The translations under genes and the position numbers were made by a program. A stretch of 64,000 nucleotides of DNA from Pholis gunnellus (Eukaryota > Chordata > Actinopteri > Perciformes > Pholidae), in the NCBI GenBank assembly GCA_910591455.2, contig OU342817.1, forward strand, positions 6,223,915-6,287,914, written 5' to 3'. Within the stretch, counting starts at the first letter, position 1; every line of letters starts with the position of its first letter. Of the stretch, positions 52,101-63,079 are shown one piece after another. A model generated the notes under the pieces. It did no database searches and was not told the DNA's origin. It saw only the letters and a program-made list of their open reading frames with translations.

Positions 52101-55100
52101 CCTAAGTCGAGCCCTGCTCCTCTCACTTCCTTTTCTGCCACCTCTTTAAGACAATATGCTTTCCACATGTGAGCAATTGCTCAGACAGCCCTTCAGTTCG
52201 CCATGCAAATAAAAAAGGAAGTTCCATGGCGGGCCGGGCCCACGTAAGTAAACACCAACGTGATCATACGAACCACTCAGAGCGCTTCCTCGCTGCTAAC
52301 TTTCAGGTACACGGAAATATATATGTACAAAACTTGGTTTCACTGAGAGTACAATTGTACTGCTGTACAATAATATCTACTGACAGAAAATCCCATTTAC
52401 CTAGAAAGACTAAATGGCAGTGACAGTGAACCCAGGGGTGGCAAAACAGGGGCATTCCATTTCCTTATGAGGTCCCAGTGAGCGAGAATCACCGTCACAA
52501 ATGCTCTCATGTCAAAATATAATTGAGTTATTCCAACAGTGGAGCGCACTCACGTGTTCCACTGACTGAGCTCGGGATTCTCAAGCAAAAAACTTGAGTC
52601 GGCCCAGGATTTCTGACCTCGCCCCAACAAATAACCGTCTTATTAAAACGTCGACTCGGCCTATTCCGACCCATCTTCACCGGGCAGGGTGGGGGGGGGG
52701 GGGGTTACAGAGTCCGCTGGAAGTGGGACGAACTAACTGGGGCTGGAAGCCCTTAAGAAAGGAGATGAAAGAAAAGCAGGAGGCTGTAAAGTTCAATGGG
52801 TGAATCAAAAGGAGAGAGAGAGCGTTCCATTATTAAAAGACTGGAGCATTTTAGCATGCATTCCTGCACATAATCAGTCAGTGGAGCTACAAATAGCTCC
52901 GCCAATTGTTGTTCCCTTAGCTGAATAGCTGAGGAGAGCAGTTTACAACCGGCAGCCCTGAACCTTTCTGACAATAGGAACGGATCAATAACCGTGACCG
53001 CAAATACATGTTTATCAACTCAAGGAGATTATTTAAATCATCATTAAATGTTTCTGTATGTTATCTATGAAAATAGCTGCCAAAGCACCGCCATGAAAGT
53101 TCTGCCACTCTTAACTCTTCATCAGTGTGACAGCCATGACTCCATCAATGTCTCCTGGGAGCTGCACTACCACCGGACAATAACAAAACTGGACAATATC
53201 ACAATTATATGCACACTCTTTGTTTTTGTATGAATATGTCGAACGATGGCAAAACAAAGCAGAACCAGGTGACTGAACTAACCGGAAAACAATGGCCGCC
53301 TGGAGCGCAACTCAACCCAGAATCTAATAGCATGCTTTATCAAATGGACACAATTACTGGTAAGTATAAGAACATTGAATGCATTTAACAGGCGTACACA
53401 GAACCACCAGTATGGTCCTTCAAAGACTGATAGTGGGTGAGCTCATGCATCGCTGTTACTGAAAATTAGATTGAATATTGTGATTTGACTAAATCTTGGA
53501 TTTATATGAAACAAAGCAAAAGTTGTCCCTCTGTCAACGCTGTGCAGATGTGTCTCCAAGTCAAGAACCGAACACAGACTGTAGCTTCATTATCAGTGCT
53601 GACAACACCTAACAGGTGAGGTTTGTCCATTAGGAAGCAAAGGTTACTGGGACACGGGCAGGCATGACAAAGATTGACTGTACTCCTCCAGGCTGTTACT
53701 CATGTTGGGCCACAGCAGATCGACTATGTAAGGCGATTTAGGAGGAACGCCGGTAAAATCATTCCACAAATCATTCTCATGACTCAGTTGTATGCCTATA
53801 CAAGAGTTAGTTATGGTCAACATCTGGAGACGCTGGTTTTGCTTTCTATCTCAAGTTTCCTTTGAATGTCTGAACTTGAGAATTAGGCTGAATTTAGCTT
53901 GAAATGTTAAGAAAAAAATACATGCTACATGCTACATGCTTACTGTTGCAACAGAACAATAATTGGAAGGTGAAAGAATAAAAAACTAACTTAACGTAAA
54001 CAAGTAAAAGCTTCACACTAGCAATTTCTATTCCGTAGCTTCTTTGCCACACAGCACCATTATTCAGTGATAAGCATCTCCATCAATTAGTCCACACAGA
54101 TATTGTTGTGGGACGAAATCTAATTTGAGTGGCAGATGCCGGCAGGCGTTAACCTACAAATGTGAATTTAACGCGTTCATTATATCATTCATTTAATAAA
54201 GCATTCAAATAGATCTAAATTTCAAAGCATGAATGAATTAACACAACGCTCATTTTGTATCATAGCACCCTGCTACCACATGAACTGTACCACTTCACTG
54301 TTGTCGATTTATCTACTGCATCTTATTCAACTGATATTCTAAATCACTTCAAAATAAAAGCATCCACCCCAACAAGTACGTGCAACATTCATATCGTCAA
54401 CCACTGGCTTCAAATCTGGTTTACTAGCTGAGCAGTTTCCTGCAATTACTCTTATTACAGATTTAGAGTCCAAATAGCAGATGAAAGAGGGATCAAGATG
54501 CACCCCAAGTGCAAAAGTAGGAACAAAGATAAACGCCGTTATACTTTTCATCTCAAAAGCAGGCAAAGCCCATGCAAAACATGTTCCAACAGATACACCC
54601 AACCATTCTAATATGCCAAATAATTACAGAGTCTACCACTGAGGGACACTGTGAAAAAGCGATTTATATTCCATATTTTAATAATTTGGCAAACACGTTT
54701 CCTCAATGCTAGCCTTCAGAGACTCAAACTAAGGCGAGCACGTTCAATCCAGACATTTGATGAAATGATTTGATGAAAGAAGGACACATGTGGACAATGC
54801 TCAGACCGTTAATGTCAGTGAGCTTTCACATCACAATGTCAGGAATCCTGTCTGCTCAGATTGGCCGGCCCAGAGCACAATCATTGGGGGGGGGGGGGGG
54901 CATCCAGATAAGGAGCTCCTCTCTCCAAGCAGGATTTATTTAAAGGGTGAAGATAAGGGCGACAGGGCTTGAATAGTGTGCTCAATAGGCCGGCCCAGAG
55001 CTGAGTGGTAAGGTGCAGGCCGAGTGTCACCATCACACAACACAGACCAGGCCTCTTATTGGAAGAATGTTTAGGTCCGACAGTGCTCTACTTCAGACTC

Positions 55101-57078
55101 AGGTACAGAAAAACGCAGCCAGTAAAAGGCTCGCATTGTGCATTCTGATGGAAACTATTACTCATAGCCAAGCATGTCGGCTGCTTTATGAGTTAAACGT
55201 CCTGATTCACGGCCTTCAAGAAACATGAGTCTTCAGTCCACATAATTTTGGTTTATGGGTAGAGAGAGGAGCCCACACCCAGCTACCTCAGAGCTGCCTG
55301 CCTGGTCTCCGCTCTCGCTCTCTCGCTCTCTCCAGACGTGCAGAATGGCTTTGGGACACACAGGGAACTCCGGGCCAGTCAAAGACAAGAGGTTATTTGA
55401 TTAGCACGGAATTTTATTAAGCTGTGGGTGGAGTTGCACGGTGGCAGAGGGAGCCTCAGCAAAAGGCCTCCATTCATTGATCAGGCCAGATCGCAGAAGG
55501 GGGGGGGGGGAGAGGAACAACACCCTTGTGTGTGTGGCTGCCAGCAGGAACAGTCCCCATAGCTTTTAGCCATTAAAAAAATGCAGCGCGTGTGCACTTT
55601 CAGGTGAGTTTAATTGCCTCGTTCTGCAACAGGATGGGAGGTCACAGAGAGTAAGCAAGCTTTCTTTTTCAAAAGACAGCGATCTACACCAGCCTATACA
55701 CAAACACTTCAAGTTGTGTGAGTGTGTGTGTGTGCAGGGTGGGGTTTTAGGACAAGCCCCCTTTCCCAAGACAGACCGCTTCCCAGACGTTCCTTTGCTT
55801 GGTAAGTCAGCCTGCGAGCTGCTAATACATTCCATGTCATACAATCAAGATACAGGAACCATTAATCAAAGAGATTGACCTGCTGTGAACAACACCTGGA
55901 GGAGTTCCAATGAAACTACCGCATGTAGGCAGACTTTAAACTACCGGTCATTCCTTGTTAATCTGAGCCGTGAACTCTACCACACCTGCAAACAGGAAAA
56001 CGTAGAGTGTTCATCAAACCCAACATCTGACTGTGACTGCTCTCATGAGTCACTAAGAGCCCAATCCTTGTGAAAACACTCAGTGGCACTGTCACCCAAG
56101 CTGAAAGGATCCTGACATCAACAAACACTTCCTATTTGCTGCACGTAATTTGTTTAAAAAAAAGAAGCTATGATGGTGTTGCTTTAGGAGTTTAGCACGT
56201 GGCAGCAGCCGCCTTCTTTCCTCAAGGCTGGAGAGTCACATCAGGAGTTGTCGCCCATAGCGGTGAAGCAGCCGGCAGGTGTACCGATGCAGCTGTGGGG
56301 GCCTGCAGGTTACGACAGGCTTGAGAGGCAGCCTATCACTTCAAATGAAGCTGAGATAAGTCAATCTAGACAAAACAGCACACCTAACCACCAACTTCCC
56401 TGTGATCTAAAAACCAAGTGCACTAGTGGCATCATAAAGCAGTATCACACTGTAGTGGGTGGCAAGGAAATCAATACAGATGAGATTTATTAGCATAATC
56501 TGTGTTAACTGGCCCTGACCACGAGTAATCTGACAAAGTGTGTCTGCATTGTGGAGAACAGGAACCCGGCTGCCACCTGTCAGTCTAGTTCAGTTACCAT
56601 TGTTGTTTAATTAGCTATTAAAGCTAGTTTTAAGTGTTAACTGAATACACGTCGAAGTTAAAAACATCTATCCCACTGCTAGCAATTACAGATTCATTGT
56701 TTTTGGGGCTGCAATGTTATGACTGTAGTATACCAGAGTTTGTTCATTGTTTTCTTTTTGCAAATGCTTAATATTTATATATATGTATAAGTCATCACAC
56801 GCAGGTGTTGGGTCATGATTAAGTGCGTGTCTGAGTTTATATCGACACATTCCGTCAGTGACAATCGAGACGACTTGTTGGTCTCGGAAGAAAGAATTCT
56901 GCTCCAAGGAGTAGCCTGACCCCAGAGCGGTTGACTCGCTAGCTGACCTAGCCAAGCCGAGCTAGCTAGCAAGTTACAAACTTACCAGAAGACAATCCGT
57001 GTTTACTTCTGACTGTGGGTCCTTCAACATGGCATCGATTTTTTCAAATCGAGCCGCCATACTTTCCCCAGCAGACAT
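32538..57078 (-). CDS. rock1: Rho-associated coiled-coil protein kinase 1 (32 coding exons, 1364 aa)
   Basis: Cytosolic serine/threonine kinase effector of RhoA that phosphorylates myosin light chain, myosin phosphatase and LIM kinase to drive actomyosin contraction. All 32 exons carry GT-AG junctions, and the phase closes to 1364 residues (human ROCK1 1354). Order of parts: N-terminal extension, kinase domain, long coiled coil with Rho-binding region, then a PH domain split by a C1 zinc finger. ROCK1 rather than ROCK2 identity follows from near-continuous agreement with human ROCK1, including the DETD caspase site. Exon 1 is 56986-57078 and starts MSAGESMAARFEKID; exon 2 (47753-47834) follows an intron of about 9.1 kb; the remaining exons are given in the three domain entries. 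The stop is TAA at 32538-32540, but a good donor (AG|GTAACT) overlaps it, so an alternative last exon is possible. The gene lies between usp14 and an unidentified + strand promoter. Confidence 0.97.
35626..42492 (-). other. rock1: rock1 coiled-coil and Rho-binding exons 10-27
   Basis: Exons: 42333-42492, 41906-41981, 41703-41791, 41301-41349, 40983-41118, 40195-40286, 39845-40091, 39185-39291, 38876-39026, 38039-38199, 37735-37919, 37070-37139, 36883-36986, 36572-36737, 36355-36448, 36181-36269, 35881-36072, 35626-35791. Exon 10 holds the kinase C-terminal tail (FPIPKAFVGNQLPFVGFTYY). Exon 11 encodes a Ser/Lys-rich linker (SSSAATKASDKRSSSTKED) unlike human ROCK1. The rest is heptad-rich coiled coil that dimerises the kinase. 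Exons 25-26 (ERTLKTQAVNKLAEIMNRKD) correspond to the Rho-binding region. A DETD caspase-3 site sits in exon 27. Confidence 0.92.
40166..40192. repeat. (TG)13 microsatellite abutting the rock1 exon 15 donor
   Basis: On the transcribed (-) strand, exon 15 ends CAG and the intron begins GTAC followed at once by about 13 CA units. The repeat therefore overlaps the 5' splice site region. Confidence 0.85.
43369..46022 (-). other. rock1: rock1 kinase-domain exons 3-9
   Basis: Exons: 45922-46022, 45620-45757, 45269-45444, 44296-44380, 44007-44151, 43670-43808, 43369-43460. Glycine-rich loop GRGAFGEV, ATP-binding lysine K105 in VYAMKLL, catalytic loop HRDVKPDN with D198, magnesium-binding D216 in LADFGTC, and activation segment TAVGTPDYISPEVL are all intact, at the same numbering as human ROCK1. 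The active-site residues therefore predict a working kinase. Exon 6 uses a weak donor (AAG|GTGTCA), the only unusual splice site here. Confidence 0.95.
47835..56985. other. Large first intron of rock1
   Basis: About 9.1 kb without a recognised exon on either strand. It holds homopolymer tracts: C at 49958-49983 continuing into ACC triplets to about 50001, G at 52691-52704, 54886-54900 and 55499-55510. Open frames here are short and repeat-derived. Confidence 0.5.
49958..50001. repeat. Poly(C)26 followed by an ACC triplet repeat
   Basis: Twenty-six consecutive C's run into about six ACC units. In the rock1 pre-mRNA this is a long G tract preceded by GGT repeats, prone to quadruplex formation and length variation. 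Confidence 0.85.
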
Positions 57079-57121
57079 GTTTGCCGTTAAACGTTCGAGT
57101 CGTGAACAAAAACAAGCTCAC

Positions 57122-57167
57122 TGGCTAGCTAGCTAGCTTTAGCAGCCAGCCAGTAGCTAGCTAGCCA
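57122..57167. repeat. Perfect inverted repeat upstream of the rock1 start codon
   Basis: Two 14-base arms, TGGCTAGCTAGCTA at 57122-57135 and its exact complement at 57154-57167, flank an 18-base spacer. The proximal arm lies 43 bases from the ATG, probably in the rock1 5' UTR. Related GCTAGC palindromes occur at about 56940-56970, just beyond exon 1 in intron 1. Confidence 0.8.
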
Positions 57168-57169
57168 AA

Positions 57170-59395
57170 ATGTTCCTTTTCTTCGCGTGAACTTTGCGCA
57201 GCACTTTAAAGAAAATGCATCGTTCTCCTCGAGCTTTCACAGACGATGAAACGTTTAAGGTTGCGTTGAATGTACAAAAGCCACATTCTCACGAGTCGAA
57301 AGAGGTTATTTTTTTCCCCCCCTCGGTAATGAGTGGCAGACAACTTCTAGTGGCAAAAGATAAATGCGGCGACAGATTAGTCAGCCTCCGCAGGATGCCA
57401 CTGAGGATAAGGGCTTAAAAATGTTGGTGCATCCGAACAAAAAGGCAATTAAAAGTTAACCGTTTTTGTTTATAGGAAGGTTAGTCCAGGCCCGTTCCCA
57501 TATCTGTGCCACAGGCCCTTGCACAGAAAACGACAATAGATTCTGACAGCTCAAAAGTAGAAGTGGTGGGAAAAAAAAAACTTCTGCTTCTTCCAAATTT
57601 CGATGAGTTTTAAAACACGGTATCGTTACGACGTCTAACGGCGGTCCTTCCGCTGCATCCCGTGCGTACTGTCATTGAGTGTCGACTGTTTCCCGTCCAC
57701 GGTGCTCTATCTCCCGGGTCGAAGGCTTCTCCATCAACTTTAAAATGTGTGTTCGTTTTCGGAAAGAAAAAAAAACAGCAGACGATGCCCGATTTTCTCC
57801 CACAGCCTGACCAACATGTCCGCCTTCCTGTTCAAACACCCCGGAGAAAGCAACTTCAAAATGTCAAGTACTGCGCATGCGCCCTGCCGAGGCGCATTCA
57901 AAAGAGTTCAGACTGGTGGTGGCAACATGTTGCTGTTCACCGTAAATGTGACCAGTTACCACAGCTAACATCAGAGAAAAACATAATGTAGTTCATGTTA
58001 AGTACAAATGATCAATTGTATGTTATACTTTTCTATATTATTCTATTCAGTGACTGAAATATCCACATGAAATAACCCATTCTGTTCCATTATATTCCAT
58101 TATAATTGTCCACATAGGCTCCATATGCTCTTGTTTCTGGATCATAATTAAATATGATTCAATATTGTGACAATGATTCATGTGGAGTACCTGTGCTCTT
58201 GCTGTGGTTGTGAGCCATAGATGAAATGCCAAAGCCAGAGAGCCATACCCGATGAAATATTGGGATTGTTAGTGACTACATGTTCAAGGTTTGGGGATAC
58301 CAGCTCCAATAAGGTCACCATAACTCACTTGAGCCCCAGTGATGTCCATCAAGGTCTATAGTGATATAGTGATATTTATTATAGTTATTTACTTATTATA
58401 GTGTAAGGCTCACTCACCTTAGTCTAATCATTTTTTCTGGCTTATACTGCAGTGATTTAAAAGTAAATATTCAGATCACAGAGATGTATATTATTGTCGT
58501 TGTCTTCTCTCAATTTGGCATTTGTTTGTCACATGCAGTTAGTTCTCTGAGTGAAAAAAGGACAAACAGGAAATGCTTCTAGAACCTGCTGTTAGTTGCT
58601 CCCTGAACAGTGGCAGGGGCTTATTTGACTATGATATAAAAAAAGGATTACGTTTGTGAATATGTCTATCTAAATGTCAGTCTGTCTGTCTGTTTTCTCT
58701 TCCTCTTATTTTTCTTTTCAGCAGTTATCCTCTGTTTGAGTGTGTAGGTGTGTGTGTGTGTGTGTGTTCTGCATGTCACCCAACAGAGGGCGGTGCTGTA
58801 CAACCTTTATGTTGAAAACTCACCTGTGTTCAGAAACTTAAGCGTTTACTGAACATGATGTCACGTGCTCTTTGGAAAAATCCCACATTTTATTTATATC
58901 ACTTTATCTCAAGCAAAAACAATAATTGTTGTTGTAAAGATGGTGCCCTTTGCGATGCAGCCTGACGTCAGTGCATCACTTCTGTATTTCTGCCAGCAGA
59001 GGAGGATATTTGAACCTCAGAGACCAGAAGTGCGGAAAATGGTTACTTTGTGAGTTGTGTGTTCATACAAATACATGTAAACAAACTGCTATTGTTGCTG
59101 TTTAAAGAGAAAATATCTCATAGGTTAACAGGAGGCTTAATATCATTTTGTAAAATATATATTGTATGTATGTATGTATGTATCCTTTTTACTTTGTTTG
59201 CATGTTTGATTTATGTATTCTGTTTATTTGTTTGTCTATTTTTTTATTAATTAATTTGTTTGTTAATTAAATGTCCAGACGTGTTACTGTCTGTGTATGA
59301 CGTTGTGAGGTGGGCCGTTTCTGTCACGCCTGACTGCGTGTGCTTCTCCTTCCTGCGCCGTTTTTAAACTTACTTTTTTTGGTCCATTTTAACCG
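57170..59395. other. Upstream region of rock1
   Basis: CpG dinucleotides are frequent to about 57900 (for example CGTTACGACGTCTAACGGCGG at 57625-57645), consistent with the rock1 promoter and a long 5' UTR. A TG microsatellite lies at about 58748-58767. No coding gene recognised. Confidence 0.4.
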
Positions 59396-59402
59396 GTTAA
59401 TT

Positions 59403-59712
59403 CGCCACTTCCGGTAAAGTTTGTGACGTGTTCTTTTTGTGTCTGACTTTTTGTGTTTTCATCCTCTCACTCTAACAACAAGCTGAAGTGAACTTATCCT
59501 CGGCTGAACTGGACCAAACGGTCTACGTACAGTCATGTCCTGACGTCACTTGGCGGCTTCCTCAGTGCGCAGATCAGCTGTGAGCAGAGCGACCCGGAGC
59601 AGCAGCAACAGTGTGGGGGTGGTGTTCAAGTCGGGGACGCAACAAATGTTACCCACAGATCCCGATTGCTACGTGGACATGGCCGTGTAACGCGTCTCCG
59701 GAGTGGATAAAG
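59403..59712 (+). promoter_or_regulatory. Probable promoter and first non-coding exon of an unidentified + strand gene
   Basis: An ETS-type CGCCACTTCCGG (59403-59414), identical to the one at the thoc1 start, is followed by a CpG-rich stretch that ends in a strong donor, AAAG|GTAGGC, at 59712. No long open frame begins here, so it would be a 5' UTR exon. Human ROCK1 neighbours GREB1L, whose first exon is non-coding, making greb1l the best guess from synteny, but nothing coding in the remaining 4.3 kb confirms it. Confidence 0.4.
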
Positions 59713-60956
59713 GTAGGCGTGCACGGTTTTCCGGTGTGTCCGCACACTTGTTTTCAAAATAATTCCACGCCACGATAAAAAGCACGTTAGTGATCAGCAG
59801 CAGGATCAGGCTGGTAATGGTCGCGCTGAATCCCCTGCGTAATGTCGGGTCCGTGCCCGGGGCTGAAACAGCTGCTTAAAGTTAGTTTTCACCAGTGAAT
59901 TTCTTAATTAATTAATCAAATCAGGAGCAAAGTCTGTTTACGTGCTCTGGAACACTGCATGCGTGGGACTATCATTTGTTTTTAACTGTTTTTTTTTCAT
60001 TATTTGCTCCATTATATTTGCCTATATGTCGTGGCTGTCAGTGGTGCTTGGCCCCCAAATGTGTCCGACCTACATTTAAGCCTAATTAGTGGGCTATAGG
60101 TAGTAATTAACGTGTCTTGCAGTGTAATATGAGTGTCAGTGTGGAATTTATCTTTTGTCAAACCTGTGGCAGAAAAAAAGTCCAGTGAAACCTTATGTCT
60201 GATCAGCAGTCTTATTAATTTAACTTATGGGTATTAAAATGATTGTAGATCAGTGTCTGCTGCCTTTAAAATGCAGATTTTATTATCTTATTTCATCTTT
60301 GCCACTCCTGTCCTCATGATTGTTCGTTGTTAACAAAGTCATGCCTGGAACCAGGCCACTAATTCAGACGTTTGTCTCTTGAAGACTGTCACAGTTGCCC
60401 GAGGCGCGATGTTGAAACAGGCTTCAGCAGTTTAGATAGAGCCATATAACCAGGTTTTTGGTGGTTTGTCATTGTAATTACAGGCAAACCAGTCTGTCTT
60501 GACTGCATCTAATCTGACATTCCATGTTTGATGTCCCAAAGGTTAAATTCCTCCCGTCTCCCCTCCCCCTTCTTTACTTGCAAAATGTCATTAGAGCTAA
60601 TGACAATAACATGCACATTACACAATCCTGCAGACTAGAGTAGTTGATTTTACCAGATGCGGCAGGCTCACTGGTGGTAAAGCAACTGCAATGTTACTTT
60701 TTATGTCAAAGCAGCACTCATCATCGAACAAAATGTGGTCCAGATGGAAAGAAATACACATTATTGAGCTTTAAAATATTTGCATCGATGATAACAAACA
60801 TAACTAAAAGCCTGATTGTTGCCATTGACTGCAGATTTGTGATATCCGACATTCGTGGTTGTCCTCTCCAACTAAGCATCTTCCGTGCGAGGAGTGTGGA
60901 TTGAGAATTTGCTGGGTGGCCTGTCTCACCTAGAGCACGCGCAGCCCTGTCAGAGA

Positions 60957-61031
60957 GGGGAAGGGCTGGAGGGGACTGGGGGGAGGGGGTGGGGGGGCCT
61001 GAACGCTGACCATCTGGCCCTTGGGGGGGGC
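60957..61031 (+). repeat. G-rich block with quadruplex potential
   Basis: At least six runs of three or more G's occur within about 75 bases, including GGGGGGAGGGGGTGGGGGGG at about 60978-60998 and a nine-G run near 61023. It satisfies the usual G-quadruplex pattern on the + strand. Confidence 0.6.
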
Positions 61032-61872
61032 TGGTTTCCTCCCTGGCTGCCTTTGTTCCAGAGGAACAATTGGGAGTTAATCTGGGAGGAGATAAGTAAG
61101 GCCCCCGTGACACCACTCCTGCGCTCGGACAGGTTTCTCTCTTTAGCCTTGAAGGAGACATCTCCTTCCCCTGTTGCTTTGTTAAAGGCCTTCAATTGTG
61201 GAGGTTTGGCGGTGGGCGTTTTCTTTGTGTGGTCGAGGCGTTTTAACCTTTTTAGTTCTCAAACACGAGTGATACATTGGCTCTGGGAATTCGGCAAAAG
61301 AGTTGGATATAGTTTTATAAACCATAAATTTGTTTTTGCTGGAATTGGTGTGAGCCTCATTATTTTTGTTGTAAACCGGTAATATTGAACATGGCAAACT
61401 CCAACCATTATGGCATTGATGAGAAATAAACACATGCAGGTGAAAAAGTACACTTCTAGCAATTCTAATGAACCAAAATGAGATGTACCTAGCTGGAAAT
61501 TAGGTAATGAAAGCTATTGCTCATCCCTTTAAAAGATGCCCTCTTTAAAATAACAATTCATCTTTTGAGAGCATGTTGTTTTGTCAACCTTTCATCTTGT
61601 CATGTTAATGCATCCCGTCTCTATTTTTTGCCTAAGTATCATTAACAGTTGTTCTGTTGTGCGGAAGACCCGCTGTGAGGCGAGGAGGTTTTTGCAAAAA
61701 ATGCAACATGTCATTTCTCAAGCTCGATGATTATTTCACATCCAGTTGTCACCAAGGTAACGGATGTATTTATTTTTTCCCCGGTTATCATTTCGAGCTC
61801 ACCAGGACTTCTCTTTTGCCGTTTATGCCTTGCGATTGCCCAGCTGGCCCTGTGCATTTTTGTCTATTTTCC

Positions 61873-61902
61873 GGGGGGTGGGGGGGGGGGGGGGGGGGGT
61901 GG
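61873..61902. repeat. Long poly(G) tract with two interruptions
   Basis: About 28 G's with single T interruptions, near 61879 and 61900. Confidence 0.8.
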
Positions 61903-62624
61903 AAGATGCATTTTCATTTGAACACCGTCATCTTTCATTCACATACTCGACAAATATTGCTCCCTGTTATGAGAAACCCGTGCATCATAGATCACTCTGA
62001 TTTGTATTCAGTGTCATACACAACAATACGTAACAATTGATTACCAATCCAGTCAGCAGCAAAGAGGTTTCATTTTCTCCGGTGGCTTCAACCAGCTCCA
62101 GAAACACATCATTTAAAATATTGATCAGTGAGGCAAAAATCTTTCACATGAAACACCCTCACGGATCACAATAATACGATCTCAAAAACACCACTGGGAC
62201 CAGTCAGCGATACAGGCAGATGCTTCTCTTGATCCTTTCAGAGGTACGTCTTAGTGATTGTCTCTGATCCTGAGTACAGATGGTACAAGGGACTAATTCC
62301 CAACTAGGAAAGATCAGTGCTATTGTTTCACATTTTTTTGAGCGTGTTTTGACAGGAACCTAAAAACAGGTGGTCCTCAAATCAACCCTCATTATCCAAA
62401 TACTGCTGAGGCAGAGGCCGGCACCAAATCAGGTTTCCCCTATTTGCCACACGCTTATGTTGTCATGGAGAGATGATTGTGTCAATAAAACACACTATAT
62501 GATCTAAAAGTAGACAATCAAATGCTATATTTATAATGATAATAGTATGAATAATAATATTATTAAAAGTAGCAATACAAATGTTTAAATGCTTCATTAC
62601 AATAAAAACTTTCTTCAGAATGTT

Positions 62625-63075
62625 ATTGATAAGTAAAAAGTGTTGTCAGCAAAATGCTTGCTACTTGCATTACCAAAGTAAAAGTATTCATTATGTAAAA
62701 ACTGGCCTCTGTGTTAAATTAGTATATATATATATTATTATATAATCATGTTATTTAAAAATGATTACAGTTATGATCATTTGTGAAGCTAATCCTGCTT
62801 TACATAGTGTTCGGTATAATCTGAAAGAAAGCACCATACTTTATATTGGATATGTTTTTTATAAAATAATTAGCTGCAAAGTAATGAGTATCTGACACTG
62901 TCACATAAGTGTATTGGAGTAAAAAGTTCATTATTTCAAAATGAAATGTAGGTGAGTAGAAGTATAAATCAAGCGGAAATTCTCAAGTAAAGTACAAGTA
63001 CCTCAACATTGAATATAAATGTTCCTATCTGGTCTTATGTACTGTACTTGAGTAAATAGTTGTATTGCCACTCAC
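62625..63075. repeat. Teleost interspersed repeat (AAGTAAAGTACAAGTACCTCAA type)
   Basis: AAAGTATTCATTATGTAAAA, ATTAGCTGCAAAGTAA, GGAGTAAAAAGT, TGAGTAGAAGTATAAA, CAAGTAAAGTACAAGTACCTC and TGTACTTGAGTAAATAGTTG occur in the order seen in a repeat ubiquitous in fish genomes. This copy is diverged and has no coding content. The family name is not known to me with certainty. Confidence 0.7.
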
Positions 63076-63079
63076 TGTA

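Larger units (their letters stand above)
59713..62600. other. Gene-free segment, possibly intron of the downstream gene
   Basis: No coding exon recognised. Notable are a G-rich block at 60957-61031 and a long G tract at 61873-61902. Open frames at 60885-61382 and 61657-62040 run through these low-complexity stretches and are not supported. Confidence 0.35.

Noticed and set aside
52689..52803. Glycine-rich peptide encoded through the G14 tract
   Set aside because: An artefact of translating poly(G) inside rock1 intron 1.
60885..61382. 165-codon open frame on the + strand
   Set aside because: Composition is driven by G-rich low-complexity DNA, with no splice context and no recognisable domain.
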